NCBI GenBank assembly: GCA_002943765.1
Contig: PQWQ01000011.1
Location: forward strand, 992,001-1,056,000
From: Psoroptes ovis
Taxonomy: Eukaryota; Arthropoda; Arachnida; Sarcoptiformes; Psoroptidae
Length of the DNA: 64,000 bases
Reading direction: 5' to 3'
How positions within the stretch are numbered: position 1 is the first letter of the stretch; each line of letters begins with the position of its first letter. The position numbers and the translations under genes are program-made. Under the pieces are notes generated by a model, which was not told the origin of the DNA, made no database searches, and saw only the letters and a list, made by a program, of their open reading frames with translations. Positions 12,423-25,486 of the stretch are shown one piece after another.

Positions 12423-15400
12423 TAAAATGACCAATGAATGACAGATGATACATCAATCAGTAATAAGTGACTGATTAGTAAACAAATAAATTAGTAAATA
12501 AACAATCAAATTTTTCACATGATTAATCAAGTGTTTTATTGACCAAATTTGTTTTTAATGCATTGACATTAAAAATATTTGATTGTAAATTGATTGAAAT
12601 TATTTCTTCTTTGACGATTTATACAACAAAGATACATTTAATTGTGACAAATGTGTTCACGAAGATTTCAGTTCATCTGATTCCATTCAAAGTGATACAA
12701 TATGAAGATATTAGATTCGTTTGTCATTTGAAAAATTCAAATATTTCAATCAAAAGGGTCGAAAAAATTCATTTTTCAAAATTTTTCAGAAAATTGAAAA
12801 CTTCCCGTATCCTAAACAAAATTTGTACATCAAAATTGACGCTTTACCATTATTATTATCATTATTCGATGAAACACTTTAATTCAAATCAAATATACAA
12901 GCAACACACCATGTATTTATATTGTCAAAATGTTGATTTCTTATTTGAATTTTTTTATTTCCAAAGATGTTACATTTGCATGCTGAAAAAATTTTTTCCA
13001 AAGCTTCAACAAAACACATTTCGGTGTAAATGGAAACACTTTCGATTGGGATTCAATTCAATTCGGAAAAAATATTCCAATCAAAATTACATTCAAAATG
13101 ATGCTACAGATCATCTGAATATCTGTTGTGTAGTATGTGTATGTGCTATCATTATATAATCATGTCCGGTAAAAAAATATTTGGATGATTATTATTATTA
13201 TTATTGATATTCATCTGGGAATTATTTGAAATTTATTTCTTTGGTTGGTTTTGTGTCGGAAATATTTCGTTTTAATATTGAGCCGCCAATTTTAAATAAC
13301 GAATTCCGGCAATATCAATGATAATAAAATGAATTGAAGATATTTGAAATCAAATTTGAATTTAAATTCAATTATTTGAATAAAAAATCAATTCAAGTGA
13401 TCAATAAATTGATTGAAAATTGCTTTGAAAATTGAATTTGAATATTTATTATCATATAAACGATGGAAATGGAAATTGAAACTTTCATACAAATTGAATT
13501 GCATTGAAAATTTGTTGATTTGAATTGAGTGAGTTGTATTTTGTTCAAATTTTTGTAAAATTTCAAACCATTTTTTTTCTGGGTGATTTCGGTATTTAAA
13601 TGATATTCAATACTACATTCAATTCAATCAAATTATTATTGTTCACTTTGAGCATTTTTTTTTTCGTCTCTTAATTCATTCATTCAAAATTCAAACATCC
13701 CATATTCAAATCATCATCATCATCATTAAATAGTCGACTTTTATTGTTATTATTTGATTATTTATGATTATTTATTCAATCATTTATGATTTACATAGAT
13801 TTAGCCATCATAGTCATTTGTAATGATGATAATTTTCTGGCCCAACAAAAAAAAATTGAATGGTAATAAAAATGAAATTTGATTATGCTTTGAATATATA
13901 CTTGAATATTGAACAATCTATATTTGCTTATTATTTTTCCATTAAAATAAATGGAGTGCTAGTTCATTTCTGGTTTACTAAAAAAAATATTGAAATGAAA
14001 CCATATTTACATATTTGTAAAATTGAATTTACAATCGAAAAAAATTTGATTCAATTATTGTAAATTTTACATGGAAACCAAAATCAAATTAAATCAAAAT
14101 AATAAACATCATTAACATAATTTTATTTCCATCTATTGTTATCATTAATATTATGATTATCTTGTTCAAATCATATTTGACTAACCATTAATATTTTTGG
14201 AATAATATGAATGATTTTTTTTGATTATTTTTCAAATATTTCAAGTAAAATGTAGGTGTTTTACACGGGCGTATTCACTCCAAATTATCATTGTTTTCTT
14301 TTCAATCATCATCAGTGGTATATTCGTATTTGTGGACCAAAATACCAAAAATTTTAATGATACAATCTTGTACAATCAAATGTATAAGATGAATACGCAA
14401 GGAAAAGCAAATTTTCAAATGTAAAATTTATCATTTGATTGATCATTGATCCAATGATTCGATCAATCAATGATCGATCTAGATCGATTTGATTTCTTTG
14501 TTTTTGGTAATCTGATTGTTATTCATTTCTTCAATATTGTTTCAGAGAAAAATTCATAGAAAAGCAAAACTACAAAGACAGCAAAGCAACAAGTGGTCAT
14601 ATATGTGGTCAAACAATATAACGATTATCATCAATGAACGATGATAATCTTTGATAATCTTCGATAAAAATCAATGATAATCATCCGCATGTCATAAAAC
14701 AAACATATTTCAAAGGATTGGAAAAATTCAATTGTCAATAATGTTATTATTATTATTATTATGATTGAATTCAATTAGATTTGAATTTTGTATTTCGATA
14801 AAAGCAAAATCAAAAACCAATATTCATTTTGAAAAAATCAACATTCATTGACCATATACAGCTATGATGACAATAATAATTGATCATTGTCTTTAGAACG
14901 ATGTACAAACAATGATAATAACAATAATGACCAAAGAAAAATAAAATAAATCGATTTATATGATAATTCGATTATTAAATGTCTTGAATCAACGATTTAA
15001 TGAATGATTTGTGTGTCTTCTTCTTGAAATCACTTTTTCCTTTTGTTTTTTCCGTTGTTTCTCCTCCGAATCCATTAGATACATACACAACACGCAAACA
15101 TTTTGTCCAAACAAACAACAAACTAAAAAAGCTGTTAATTGGAATTTATTTTTCGTTTTTTTGTTTTTTGTTCAAATCTTTCAGGCGAAAACCATCGTAA
15201 ACAATCATAAACTCATACACACACCATATTTACAATCAAATACAACACACATATACGAAAACAACCATATAAAAACAAACCAACCAACCAAAAAAAAACA
15301 AAAAAATGAAATGAAATGAAAATAAAATGGAATGATGATTATATAATGATAATATTATTTCCGTGTATTATTATTATTGTTATTATTGCTGCATATACAA

Positions 15401-16978
15401 CTCTTTCATTACATTTTTTTCTCCTTTTTTCAACTGGTATTTTTGGCTACATTCCATTGAATTTCGATTTTGAATTGGATACATATTGAATAATACTAAT
15501 AATAAATATATTTGTAGACAAAACAAGCAAAAAAAAAAACGAATAACAAATAAGAATAATAATTTCTTTGAAATGAATGATTGTAAAAAAAAAATTTAAT
15601 TATTTTGGTCAATTTGTTGCCTGTTTCATAATACGTAATACGTGCACCAATATCTTTTTTATAGTATCATTTGAAAATAACGATAATGTAAAAGTCATTA
15701 AAAAATGATATTTTATTCAAATTTCTACAATGTTGACGAACATATTTTTTTGGATTTGCATTTTTATAAATAAATTGTCCCGATATAAATTTGAAACAAA
15801 TTTTTGAATCGATTTGCAGATAATTTTGGAACAAATTTTTGATGTAATTTTTGGAACATTTGATATAATAATAATGATGATGATATTAATGATGATCTAA
15901 TTGTTGAAAAAAAAACATTTGATATTTGTTTTCTCATTGATATTTTACATTATTACATGATGATGATGAAATGAAATGATCTATGAAGTCTATCTATACA
16001 TAGACATATTGTTTTAGGCATTTTTTTCATTTTTGTTTTTCTTTTTGCTTATAATTACTCTATTGAAAATAAAGTCATTAAAAGTTGAAAAAAAATAAAC
16101 CAAAAAATATATTTCCATATTTTACATTAAAAATAGATAAATATGGAAAAATCATCTATTCATTTTTATTAAATATGAAAAAAATGATTAAAATACATTA
16201 AATATTAAAAATGTAAATACGTGAAAACTTTATGGCAATTTAAAATTAATGGATTATAAAATGAAAAATTTTTTCTGAATGTGAAATCAAATAATGAAGG
16301 AATTAATTTTAATATCTTCAATGTATTTCAGGCCATTAAAAATAACATTTTTTTTCCATTTTTAAAACAAAATAATAATGATAATCAATTGATTAATAAT
16401 TATTAGACAGACAACAACAACAACAATATTTTGAATTGCTAAATCAATTTTTGAGCATCAAATCTTCGAATGAAAGTCTTTAATTTTAAAGAAAAAAAAA
16501 ATTTTAAATTTCCATTTTTAAAAAAATAAATAATTTTCATGATTTTTTTCATTTGTTTCATTGATTTTGATTATTGCTATTATTACTGTTATTATTATCA
16601 GATGCAACAGGTATTCAATGAGATATGGCATGTGTTGTGCTGTGTTAAGCATGTGTTTGTGCATGTGCTTGTAATATTAATAATAATAATAATAATGATA
16701 ATCGTTTAACAAACAATTCAACAAAAAGCTAACCTAACCATTGAAACCTATTGAAAATAAAAATAACTTGACCAATATTGTTCATTTTTTCGTTCAAATG
16801 ATTATGATGATGATGGTGATAGTAATGGTGATGATGATCGTCTAAAATAGTGAATAAATTTATTTTTAAATATAATTGAAATAAATGAGCTAATACTAAT
16901 GTATAATAATAATAATACATGATGTTATACGATGGCATTCTCAGTCGGCAGAGAAAAGAAAGAAATCTTTGCTATTTA

Positions 16979-17059
16979 TTAGGCTGTCCGAAAAGTTCTG
17001 GCCGATTTTCATGAGCAACTCTATTTGATTGAGGGGTATGAACTTTTCGGACAACCTAA
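16979..17059. mobile_element. Mini-mariner MITE, 81 bp, copy 2
   Basis: The element starts TTAGGCTGTCCGAAAAGTTC and ends GAACTTTTCGGACAACCTAA. Its two ends pair at all but one position. TA flanks both sides (16977-16978 and 17060-17061). It shares the ends and the inner TTCTGGCCGATTTT block with copy 1 in the same orientation, so both come from one mariner-like family. No transposase is present in the window. Confidence 0.88.
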
Positions 17060-18662
17060 TATTTATTTATTCATTTTTTTTTTCTTCTTCTACATTTGAC
17101 CAATTGATTAATTTTCACGATAACCGAACATTTGTGCATTGATTGACGCGCATGTATTTAAAAATTAAATTTGTTATTTCATCGGAACAAAAAAAAAACT
17201 TGATATTAACAATAATGAATAACAATAATTGATGATGATGATGGTGATAAAGATGATGATGATCATAATGTTTGAATGAGAAAATGCTGTTGCTGTAAAT
17301 TCTCTTGAAAATGAATGGGTTTTTTTTCGCATCGAAAGTACAAGAAAAAATGGTCATAATAATGAAAAAAAAAAAATCAATTGATTTCTGATTGACCAAT
17401 CGATTTTCTCATTCATTCATTTACTCATTCAATTCATTGGTCATGCAATAAATCCATATGGATCGATCAAAATCAATTGTTGAATCAAAATTGTTAAATA
17501 TTTTTCACTTTATTTTTTTCTCCCCCAAATTAAATGGCAATTTTCCCCAATTTTCGAATGGATTTGACCTAAAGAAAAGCTGAAAAACTATTTTTGGTTA
17601 ATTATTGATGGAGGTAAACTAAGATTAAATCATTCGAAAAATAATCAATTCAATTTACATTATAATCATCGATTATTTGATTGATATGCGAGCAGATTCG
17701 AGAACTTCGAATATAAAAAAATTAAAAGATTATAATCATCATCGAAATTACATAAACTTTATTATGTTTTTCAGAAATGATCGTAGTAAAAAATCTGAAA
17801 ATTTTTATGCTATGAAATTATTTACCAATTTCAGACATTATTTTTCCATGGCAACGATAATTTTCGTGACTATTGAGTGATTATTGATTGAAACAATGAT
17901 TAATTATAAATCGATATCGAATCGATTAAATTTGATTTGAATTTTGATGAATTATTTATCTATCAATTTCGATGTTTAATTTTTTTTATATGTGTTCAAT
18001 CCATTCAATTCAATCATGAATTGATTCAAAATTGAATGCAAATCATCAATTCAACAAGTAATAATGCAAATATGTTTATATAATAATGAAATTATATCAA
18101 ATTTTATATTCAATTATTGAATTATTTGAAATAATAATAATAAATGGATTAATTAATTACATAAATTCAAATATATGAATGATGAACAAAAACAAAAGAG
18201 GTATAATTGATTATGGTATTTGTGTGTTTTGATAATTGATGTCTGCAGGTATAATTGAGGATTATATCATTACTAATAATGTATGTTCACTAGAAAATAA
18301 AGGATTATGAGAAAAAAAAGATGAAAAAACTATCATTGAAAAAACAAATAATAATGATAAAAATGTAAGGATCAATAAGGCATTAAAATGGTAAAATGAT
18401 TATTATTATATGATTATAATGATGATAATTATATGATAATTACTATGATGATAATTATGATGATGATGATGATGATTTATGAATGGTCAACTGTGATGAG
18501 AGATGAATGAATGATAAAAATAATTTTAAATTTTCTATTTGATGATATATTCTATTATATTTATGCCGATATAATATCTTTCACCAGGAGAGATTTTTAT
18601 TAGTTTTTTTGAAAATTTTTTTTCAAATCAAATAATTTTCAAATGATTCCATGTATTTATTG

Positions 18663-19277
18663 CTAATTATAATAACGAACACGTCTTGTTTTTGATTTTG
18701 GTTTATAAATAGTTTTCACTCTGGTCGATGATGATTCAGCATAATCATCGGATGAATCTGGTTGTGAAACAGTTTCTTCACCATGTGATGATGCAGCTGC
18801 ATATGAATCACCATAACCATCATAATCACCACCACCACCGTGACCATATGATGGTTCAGCATAAACATCTTCATATGTATGATATTGTGGTTTACCTTCA
18901 ACCACTTCGACATGATCTTTCTTTTGGATTCTGAAATTTCGACGAAAAAAAATGGTTTGAATCAAAAATTTTGAATGAATCATTATTAATCACTGAATAA
19001 TTACCTCAATGGGATTGGGATTGGCAAGGGTAATGGTAATGGAACGATTTTTTTTTCTAATTAAAAGTAAAAATAAAAAATTAATTAATAAACGAAATTC
19101 AATAAAAATTTTTCAAAAAAAATAAACATTACTTCTATTGATAAGTGTGCAAAGCCATAATAATTTTCGTAACCATTTTTTACTTGCACTAACACTGGTC
19201 ATCTGATCTTGTATCAGAATCATTTGTAATGCAACAATGGCCAAAAATGCCAACGATACTTTATGACGGAAAAGCAT
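18663..19277 (-). CDS. Small secreted protein with Pro-Leu repeat and Gly/Tyr-rich tail, three exons
   Basis: Exons on the minus strand are 19277-19133, 19056-19005 and 18930-18663. Donors are GTAATG and GTAATT; acceptors are AATTAG and TTTCAG. Phases agree (1, then 2), giving 154 residues. The N-terminus is a signal peptide (hydrophobic core VSLAFLAIVALQMILI). The 52 bp middle exon encodes a basic stretch then alternating PLPLPLPIPIPL. The last exon encodes a Tyr/Glu-rich part, a GHGGGGDYDGYGDSY block, a Ser/Asp-rich part and a basic end (TRRVRYYN). It is probably an extracellular or cuticle-type structural protein; I recognise no named family. The ATG at 19277 is the only one that supplies a signal peptide. 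Confidence 0.75.
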
Positions 19278-22138
19278 TTTGTTAATGTTAATAAGAGTTA
19301 TAGATTTGAGAATGATGTCAAAATTATTTATTAATTTTTGTTTTTGTTTTTTTTAAGTTTCAAAATTTCAACTTATGAACTATTCAACATGAACATTGAT
19401 CATTTATATAGTCAAGAAATTTTTCGCTTAATCGATGGATGGATAGATGGATATAAATCTTTATTTTATCATTTCATATTCTGGTGCACTTCTTATTACT
19501 ACACTTGTGTGTTGAACCATATTAATTTTTCTATCTTTCTCTCTTTTAAATCGAATAAATTTTTGCACGTACTAATCAAAGATCATTATTAATGATCAAA
19601 ATCAATGTTGAATGAATCGAAAAAAAAAGATTTTGATTTAAATCTAAATTATTAATTAATTTGTAAAGAGTATTGACGGTCATTAATACAACACATGACA
19701 TTTGATTTAAGAGAAAAATCAAGTTAATCAAGTAATCGATTTCTGGGGTCAAATTTTGAAAAAGTAAAAGGTGGAAAATTTATGATAAAATTCAAAAAGG
19801 AAGATGTAAATTGATGATAATAAACAAGATAAAATATTTGACCACCACGTAAACAAAAAATGTATCATGGAAAAGCAAAAAACAAAAATCGATTTAAAAT
19901 GATTATGATCACGGATGCTTAACCTTTCTTATTTGTATCGAAAGAAAAAAATTAAAAAATAAAGAAAATCGCATTTATTTATTTATTCATTCATTTATCT
20001 CGATAAATATTTACATGAAAAACTGACTTTGACTTTCGTTTCGAATCAAATGAAATTGAAATATTAAATAATGAATAAATTAATCGAATTGAATGGTACA
20101 ATCAAGATCATATTTTTGTTTGTATCTGGAAAACTTCGGAAGTTAAACATTTTAACATCAAAATAAATAAAATGAAAATCATATCAATGTATTCAAAAAT
20201 CAAATGATAAAACGGTCATCGATCAAGAAAACTTTTGATGAGAAAAATGAAAATTATGCAAAGAAAATTTCAATATTAATTAATACATAAAGAAATTTAC
20301 ACATTTGATTATTTTAAATTTTGATTTAAATAAATTTATAATATAATATAATTCAATAAACTTAACATTGATCAATCATTATCATCATTATAATGATTTT
20401 CAATGATGATAAACATTTGTCTTCTTCCTCATGGATTTTGTTTTTGTTTTTCTGATCCAAAATTCGACTAATTGATTTCAAAAAGATTATCAATCCATAT
20501 ATTATTCATCTGTATTTATTCAACAGAAAAAAAATTGATCGAAATAAATTTCCTCTTTGAAGAGAATCAAACAAATAAGTTCATTAAAAATTTGTAAATT
20601 AATTTAAATTAATTTGAATCACTCAAACATCATCATCATCTTTAGAGATCAATTTACAAAAGGTGTCAAATTATTATCATTTTGTTGAAATTTCAAAACA
20701 CGTACAATTCTAGATTGAATATTTCAGAAAAATCAGGTCAAATCTCATTATTATCATTATTAACTATTATTGATATGTTTGAAATATATCATCATCATCA
20801 TCATCTATCTATCAATCATTGACAAATTCTTCCTATTACATGATGAATCGATTTCTTCATCATTATTTAATGAAATTGTAATCAGAAGTGTAAAATAATA
20901 ATATTAAATAATAAAGATAAAATGACAATAAATTTTAAATTTCGATTGACATATCACGAAATGTAAATGTTATCATGTTTAATATTTCATCATCATCATC
21001 ATCATCATGGCCATAAAACTCGGTAGTTTTTTTGTATTCGAATTCATTTTACATATTCATGTTTGTTTGAAAAATAAAATTGAGTACAAATTTCAATTTA
21101 AAATCTATCGTATATTCGTGAAAAAGTAACAAAAATCCAAAGATAAAAAAGATTGATTACATTTAATAATAATAATAATCATAATATGCGTGCATTTGGT
21201 GCTATTCATCATTCATAAAATTTTCATAATCTATTTATGTATGAACAAGAAGATATTTGCTTAGGTACACACATTTGATAGATTGAATGATACATCATTG
21301 AATTTGTAAATGAAAATTAATTATTTTTCTATTCAACAAACATAAATAACAATTGAAATTGTTGTTGTTGTTTTATGATCAGTTGAAATTTGAAAAATTT
21401 TTTCCAATTTCAATCGAAATAAACGGAACCGAAACAAACCTTAAAAATAAATTTATGACTCATAAATAATCCTTTTTTTTCATGTAAAACATAATCAAAT
21501 TGAATTGAAATTTCGCAATCAATCTTTTCTCTTCCTTGGTACAAAAGTTATTTTTAAATTTTGAAAAAAATGATAATAATTTCAATTGTTTAATTCAATC
21601 CATTGACGATGTTTCAGTGTCCATGATTGAATATGTTCAAGGATGATCATCATAATGATGATGATCATTTGAACATTTTGAGATGACCATTTCCTCCTCG
21701 ATTTACATTTTTGATCTGATTTCGGAGAAAGTTTTGGATCATTCGGTGGAAACAATTCAATCTTGTTGATCGAACGGGTGATCAAAACATGTGTCAATCA
21801 TACAATCATCATGAATCATCATCGTGAATTATCATATAATTTGGATTAAAATTTAGTTTATTTTTAAATCTCCATCAAATTTTGACAATTTTATCAAATT
21901 GTTTCTTTTTTTTATTCAATGAGTTCAAGTGTTTGTGTGTGTGTGTGTGTGTGTGTATGAGTTTGTGTATTTAAGACATATTTTTCTTTGTCATTACAAA
22001 TATTTAACAATAATTTAAGCAAATTACAATTTTTTCTTTCTGTAAACACATAATTTGATGTCATACAAAGCTTAGATGTGTTGATACATATACTCAATAA
22101 TTTATATTTTGATTACAGCATAATCATCATTGTTTTAT
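19278..22138. other. Non-coding region
   Basis: AT-rich sequence with ATC/ATG trinucleotide runs and a TG repeat at 21934-21956. I see no supportable gene. The part next to 19278 is presumably the promoter of the small secreted gene, and 21.8-22.1 kb includes the 3' region of NTF2. Confidence 0.5.
21934..21956. repeat. (TG)n microsatellite
   Basis: Eleven or so uninterrupted TG units, just downstream of the NTF2 stop codon on its strand. It may lie in the 3' UTR. Confidence 0.9.
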
Positions 22139-22591
22139 TTAAGCATGAAGTGCTAAACGAAATATATCATGTTCAACGAAAAATGTATCACCCATCGGTT
22201 TCAATATGAATGTTTGATTAAATGTATGTGCTGGATCATCATCAGTTTTTAATTGTCCCAATACAGTCACCAGTACACCACCATCAAATGTTGGTTGTGA
22301 ATCAATTACAGTGATTAAATGTTGAATCTTTTGAAATGTAAGACTTTGAAATTTTTCCAATATTTTCGCACGTCCCATCAATTGACTGCCTTCAAATGTC
22401 ATTAATGAATTTGTTTCCTATTCGAAAAATTGGATTAATCAATTGATCAATACATGAATATATCGAAAATACGTTCGACTTACCGAATAAAAATTTGCAA
22501 CATTTAATCGTTGATTATTATCATCCATTATGCTATAATATTGTTGAACAAATGTCTTGCCAATTTGTTCATAATTTGGATTTAATGCCAT
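22139..22591 (-). CDS. Ntf-2: Nuclear transport factor 2 (NTF2)
   Basis: Two minus-strand exons, 22591-22484 and 22417-22139, are joined in phase 0 across a 66 bp intron (GTAAGT...GAATAG) and encode 128 residues, the usual NTF2 length. The protein opens MALNPNYEQIGKTFVQQYY and continues with the family landmarks TFEGSQLMGRAKILEKFQSL, a VIDSQPTFDGGVLVTVLGQL strand, and a tail ending FFVEHDIFRLALHA. NTF2 is known as a homodimer that binds Ran-GDP and FxFG nucleoporins and returns Ran-GDP to the nucleus. The gene is divergent from VAP, with about 1.8 kb between the start codons. Confidence 0.97.
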
Positions 22592-23042
22592 TGTTATTAT
22601 TATCAAAATATATCGTTAGGGCTAATCAAGATTCAGCAAATCAAATAATCGGTGAAATTGGATCAAATCGATCAATGTAAAATATCACAATTAATAATGT
22701 GATGTAATTAGACGGTTTATAAAAATAAAAATAATAATTTAACTCGTTCAAAATTCAATGAATCAATTGAATGAACACAAAAATAGTTGCTTAGATGTTT
22801 TTGTTAATTTGTTTTTTATTCAAATGATTAACTTGTTAATGATTGATAAATACATAAAAAGATATTCAAAAGCATGAATCATAAGCCGAACAAACAAAAA
22901 AACATGCCAAATGAAGGTTACAAAAATAGAGGTTAAAAATGAAGGCTACTGATGAAATGTGTGTGAAAAAATTGGTTAACCCTTTGATTTAATTTCGAAA
23001 CGCCTTCTACGCTTGAAGCTATCTGCATGGCTATTCACTGTA

Positions 23043-23088
23043 GCCGGCATTCATGCATTTTAATGCTAAATTGACGTAGTAATACGTA
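23043..23088 (-). repeat. Candidate dispersed repeat, copy B
   Basis: GCCGGC at 23043-23048 and GACGTAGTAATACGTA at 23073-23088, in inverse order to copy A at 3433-3481. The reverse complement aligns with copy A. Confidence 0.3.
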
Positions 23089-23147
23089 AATATTGAAAAA
23101 TCTCCATTTGAATTGAAACATATGTGCTGTGCTACAATAAGCACTAA

Positions 23148-23161
23148 GTGCCATCTAGTGA
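23148..23161 (-). promoter_or_regulatory. CTCF-like motif
   Basis: GTGCCATCTAGTGA matches 13 of 14 positions of the reverse form of the classic CTCF consensus (SYGCCMYCTRSTGG), failing only at the last G. It lies in the divergent NTF2/VAP promoter region. A single sequence match is weak evidence for binding. Confidence 0.25.
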
Positions 23162-24404
23162 CAGAAAACCGAATAAGGAAGAAAAAATGGTGCACATACA
23201 ATCAATTCGTTGCGGCAAAAAAACCAATTTTCCTTCTAATCATAGTGCTACTACCTTTTTCAATGATTTTTTCTGTTTATTTTAAGAAAACAGAATTAGA
23301 TGTCGCTTTTAGAGTCAACGAAAAAAAAACCGAAACCAAAACCAAAACAAACCACATCGCAATACACACAGATTTAAGCATCAACAACAAACGACTCTAC
23401 AATTCATTTGTTTATTTCATTTGTTCTCATACTCAAAGGTACAAAAAAATAATTGAACTAAGAAAATTAGAAAGCAAAACACGACAAAGACTAAGACGAA
23501 GAAGAAGAAAAAGAAAAAAAATTTTGAAGACATAAGCATCGTTAAACATTAAGCAAGTAAAAAAAGGCTGTATTTGTCGTCGTCGTCGTCGTCGATACAA
23601 AAATATTGAAAAGAGAAAAGAAAATATTTAATGAAAAGAGACCAGAAATAATTTATTGTTAAAGAAAACAAACAAACAAACAAACAACAAAAATAACAAC
23701 CGACAAAATAAAATTAAAAAAAAAATTGTTAATTTATTATGATTTGTTTCAAATTATAATAATAACACATTAAGAATATTATTATTTTTTGAAATAAATT
23801 TAATGATTTATTGGATTTTTAAAAGATTCAAGCCATCAATACGAAGAACTAATCTGACCGAGTTTTCTATTTTTCAATTTCGTATTTAATTTAATTTTGA
23901 TTTTTTTTCTTGTTTCAAATAACAACTTTCAACTTTATTGGATTTTTAAATTTTGAAATTCTTCAAATTAGATTTGGGTAAGTACAGTTGATTTAAAGTT
24001 TTGATGAAAAATTAATTTGTCATCATTTTTACTCCTTAAAAAAAAAAAAAAAATTGAAAATATAATTAAAAACAATACAAGTTAGATAGATAGAGGAAAT
24101 AGTAATCAGTTTGTATGTGTGTTTTGTGAGCAATAAATATTTTATTTTAATCATTTGTACCTGTCTGTGTTGATAACAAATTAATGATTTTTTTTTTTGT
24201 TTCGTTTTTCAATTTCTAATTAAAAATTTAAAATAATAGATCGATATTTACAACAATATTTTGGATGATTAAGAAATCATTTGATTACAAAATCCAGATT
24301 AAAATTTCCTGAAAATTTTTCAAAATTCCAGCATTTCTTTTCTCTGTTTAACATCGTCATTAAATTTAATCGATCAAATTCGAATTGGAAGTTAGAATTT
24401 GAAA

Positions 24405-25486
24405 ATGCAACAAGAAGGAAAAAAACAATTATTGATAATAGATCCAAAGAATGAGATATCATTCCGTGGACCATATGATCATGTTGTTACTGAATATTTT
24501 ACATTGAAAAATCCAACTGAATCAACAATAGCATTCAAAGTGAAAACAACGGCACCGAAAAAATATTGTGTTAGACCGAATAATGGTATTATTGCACCCA
24601 ATAGAACGATACAAGTTGCTGTTATGTTACAACCTGGTGATTTAACACAAGAAAAACATAAACATAAATTTATGATACAATCGGTCGTCGTTCCGAATAG
24701 TAGTAATCTCAATCAATCACAATTAAATGCTGATGAAATTGTCAGTATCATTTTTTAAATTTTAATCTTCAAACATTAATCAATTTTCAATTTACAGTTC
24801 AAAGCAGCATCACCAGACGAAATAATTGATTCGAAATTCAAATGTGTGTTTCTAGATTTAGTACCATCAGCAAACAATGTTGATTCAGCTCTAACATCGA
24901 CTGCAAAAATGCAACAAAATCTAGAACCTGAACATCAATCAGTCGGTGGTGGAGACAGTGGTGATGATTACGTGAACGGCGCCAATGCTATTTCAGATAA
25001 TGATGATTCTGAAGTGATCAATTCAAATGATCCTCATGTTGAAAACCAAATGATTGCTCGTAGCATAAACAAATTGGCATCGGCATATGATCATATGAAG
25101 CCATCATCTATTCCATCTGCAACAAATACAGCTCTATCAAATCCGTCAAATAATCAAGTAAATTTATATTTTTATTTGATTTATTTTCATTTCAAATATT
25201 TTTATTTTCTATTTTGTAAAAACAGGATGTTGAATCAAAATTGAAATTAGCTGAAGAAGAAATCCGTATGTTAAAAGATAAATTGCAACAAGTACAACAA
25301 TATGCTAGCAAATTTTCAAGCCAACAATCAGCAACAACAACAACATCATCTTCATTAGCAAAATCATCATCATCATTGAACAATAATGATACATTACTCG
25401 ATAATAATCAATTATTATTGAAAATAGCCGCAGTTGTTGTATTAGTTTCATTTATTTTCGGAATAATTTTTGGAAAAATGTTTTAA
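24405..25486 (+). CDS. Vap33: VAMP-associated protein (VAP), ER membrane contact-site tether
   Basis: Exons 24405-24740, 24798-25157 and 25226-25486, all joined in phase 0, encode 318 residues. Residues about 8-125 form an MSP domain, with DPKNEISFRGPYDHVVTEYF, LKNPTESTIAFKVKTTAPKKY and CVRPNNGIIAPN, the surface that binds FFAT motifs. A Ser/Asn/Asp-rich linker, a short coiled coil (EEEIRMLKDKLQQVQQY) and a C-terminal hydrophobic anchor (AAVVVLVSFIFGIIFGKMF) follow, the tail-anchored layout known for VAP-A/B. VAPs sit in the ER membrane and recruit lipid-transfer proteins. The start is the ATG at 24405; donors are GTCAGT and GTAAAT. Confidence 0.95.

Larger units (their letters stand above)
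4801..18662. other. Large region with no supportable gene
   Basis: Nearly 14 kb of AT-rich sequence. Open frames here are short, lack ATG starts, or are translations of microsatellites, and I found no splice-linked set with recognisable protein sequence. It contains (CA)n at 5261-5284, a T16/A30 pair at 7049-7135, TGAA repeats near 8480-8505, many ATG/ATC trinucleotide runs, and two mini-mariner elements at 12343 and 16979. It could hold regulatory DNA, long introns or non-coding RNA. Confidence 0.6.
22592..24404. other. Divergent intergenic region between NTF2 and VAP
   Basis: It should contain both promoters and the VAP 5' UTR. A part around 23.0-23.2 kb is less AT-rich than its surroundings and carries a CTCF-like site and a candidate repeat. 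A frame from the ATG at 23122 to 23535 (137 residues, basic tail) is open but looks like no protein I know. A GTAAGT at about 23977 with a later TTCCAG near 24330 could be a 5' UTR intron of VAP. Confidence 0.45.

Noticed and set aside
23122..23535. 137-codon frame with basic tail upstream of VAP
   Set aside because: The tail is a translation of A/G-rich repeats; the middle hydrophobic part has no recognisable family. Kept only as a note in the intergenic entry.
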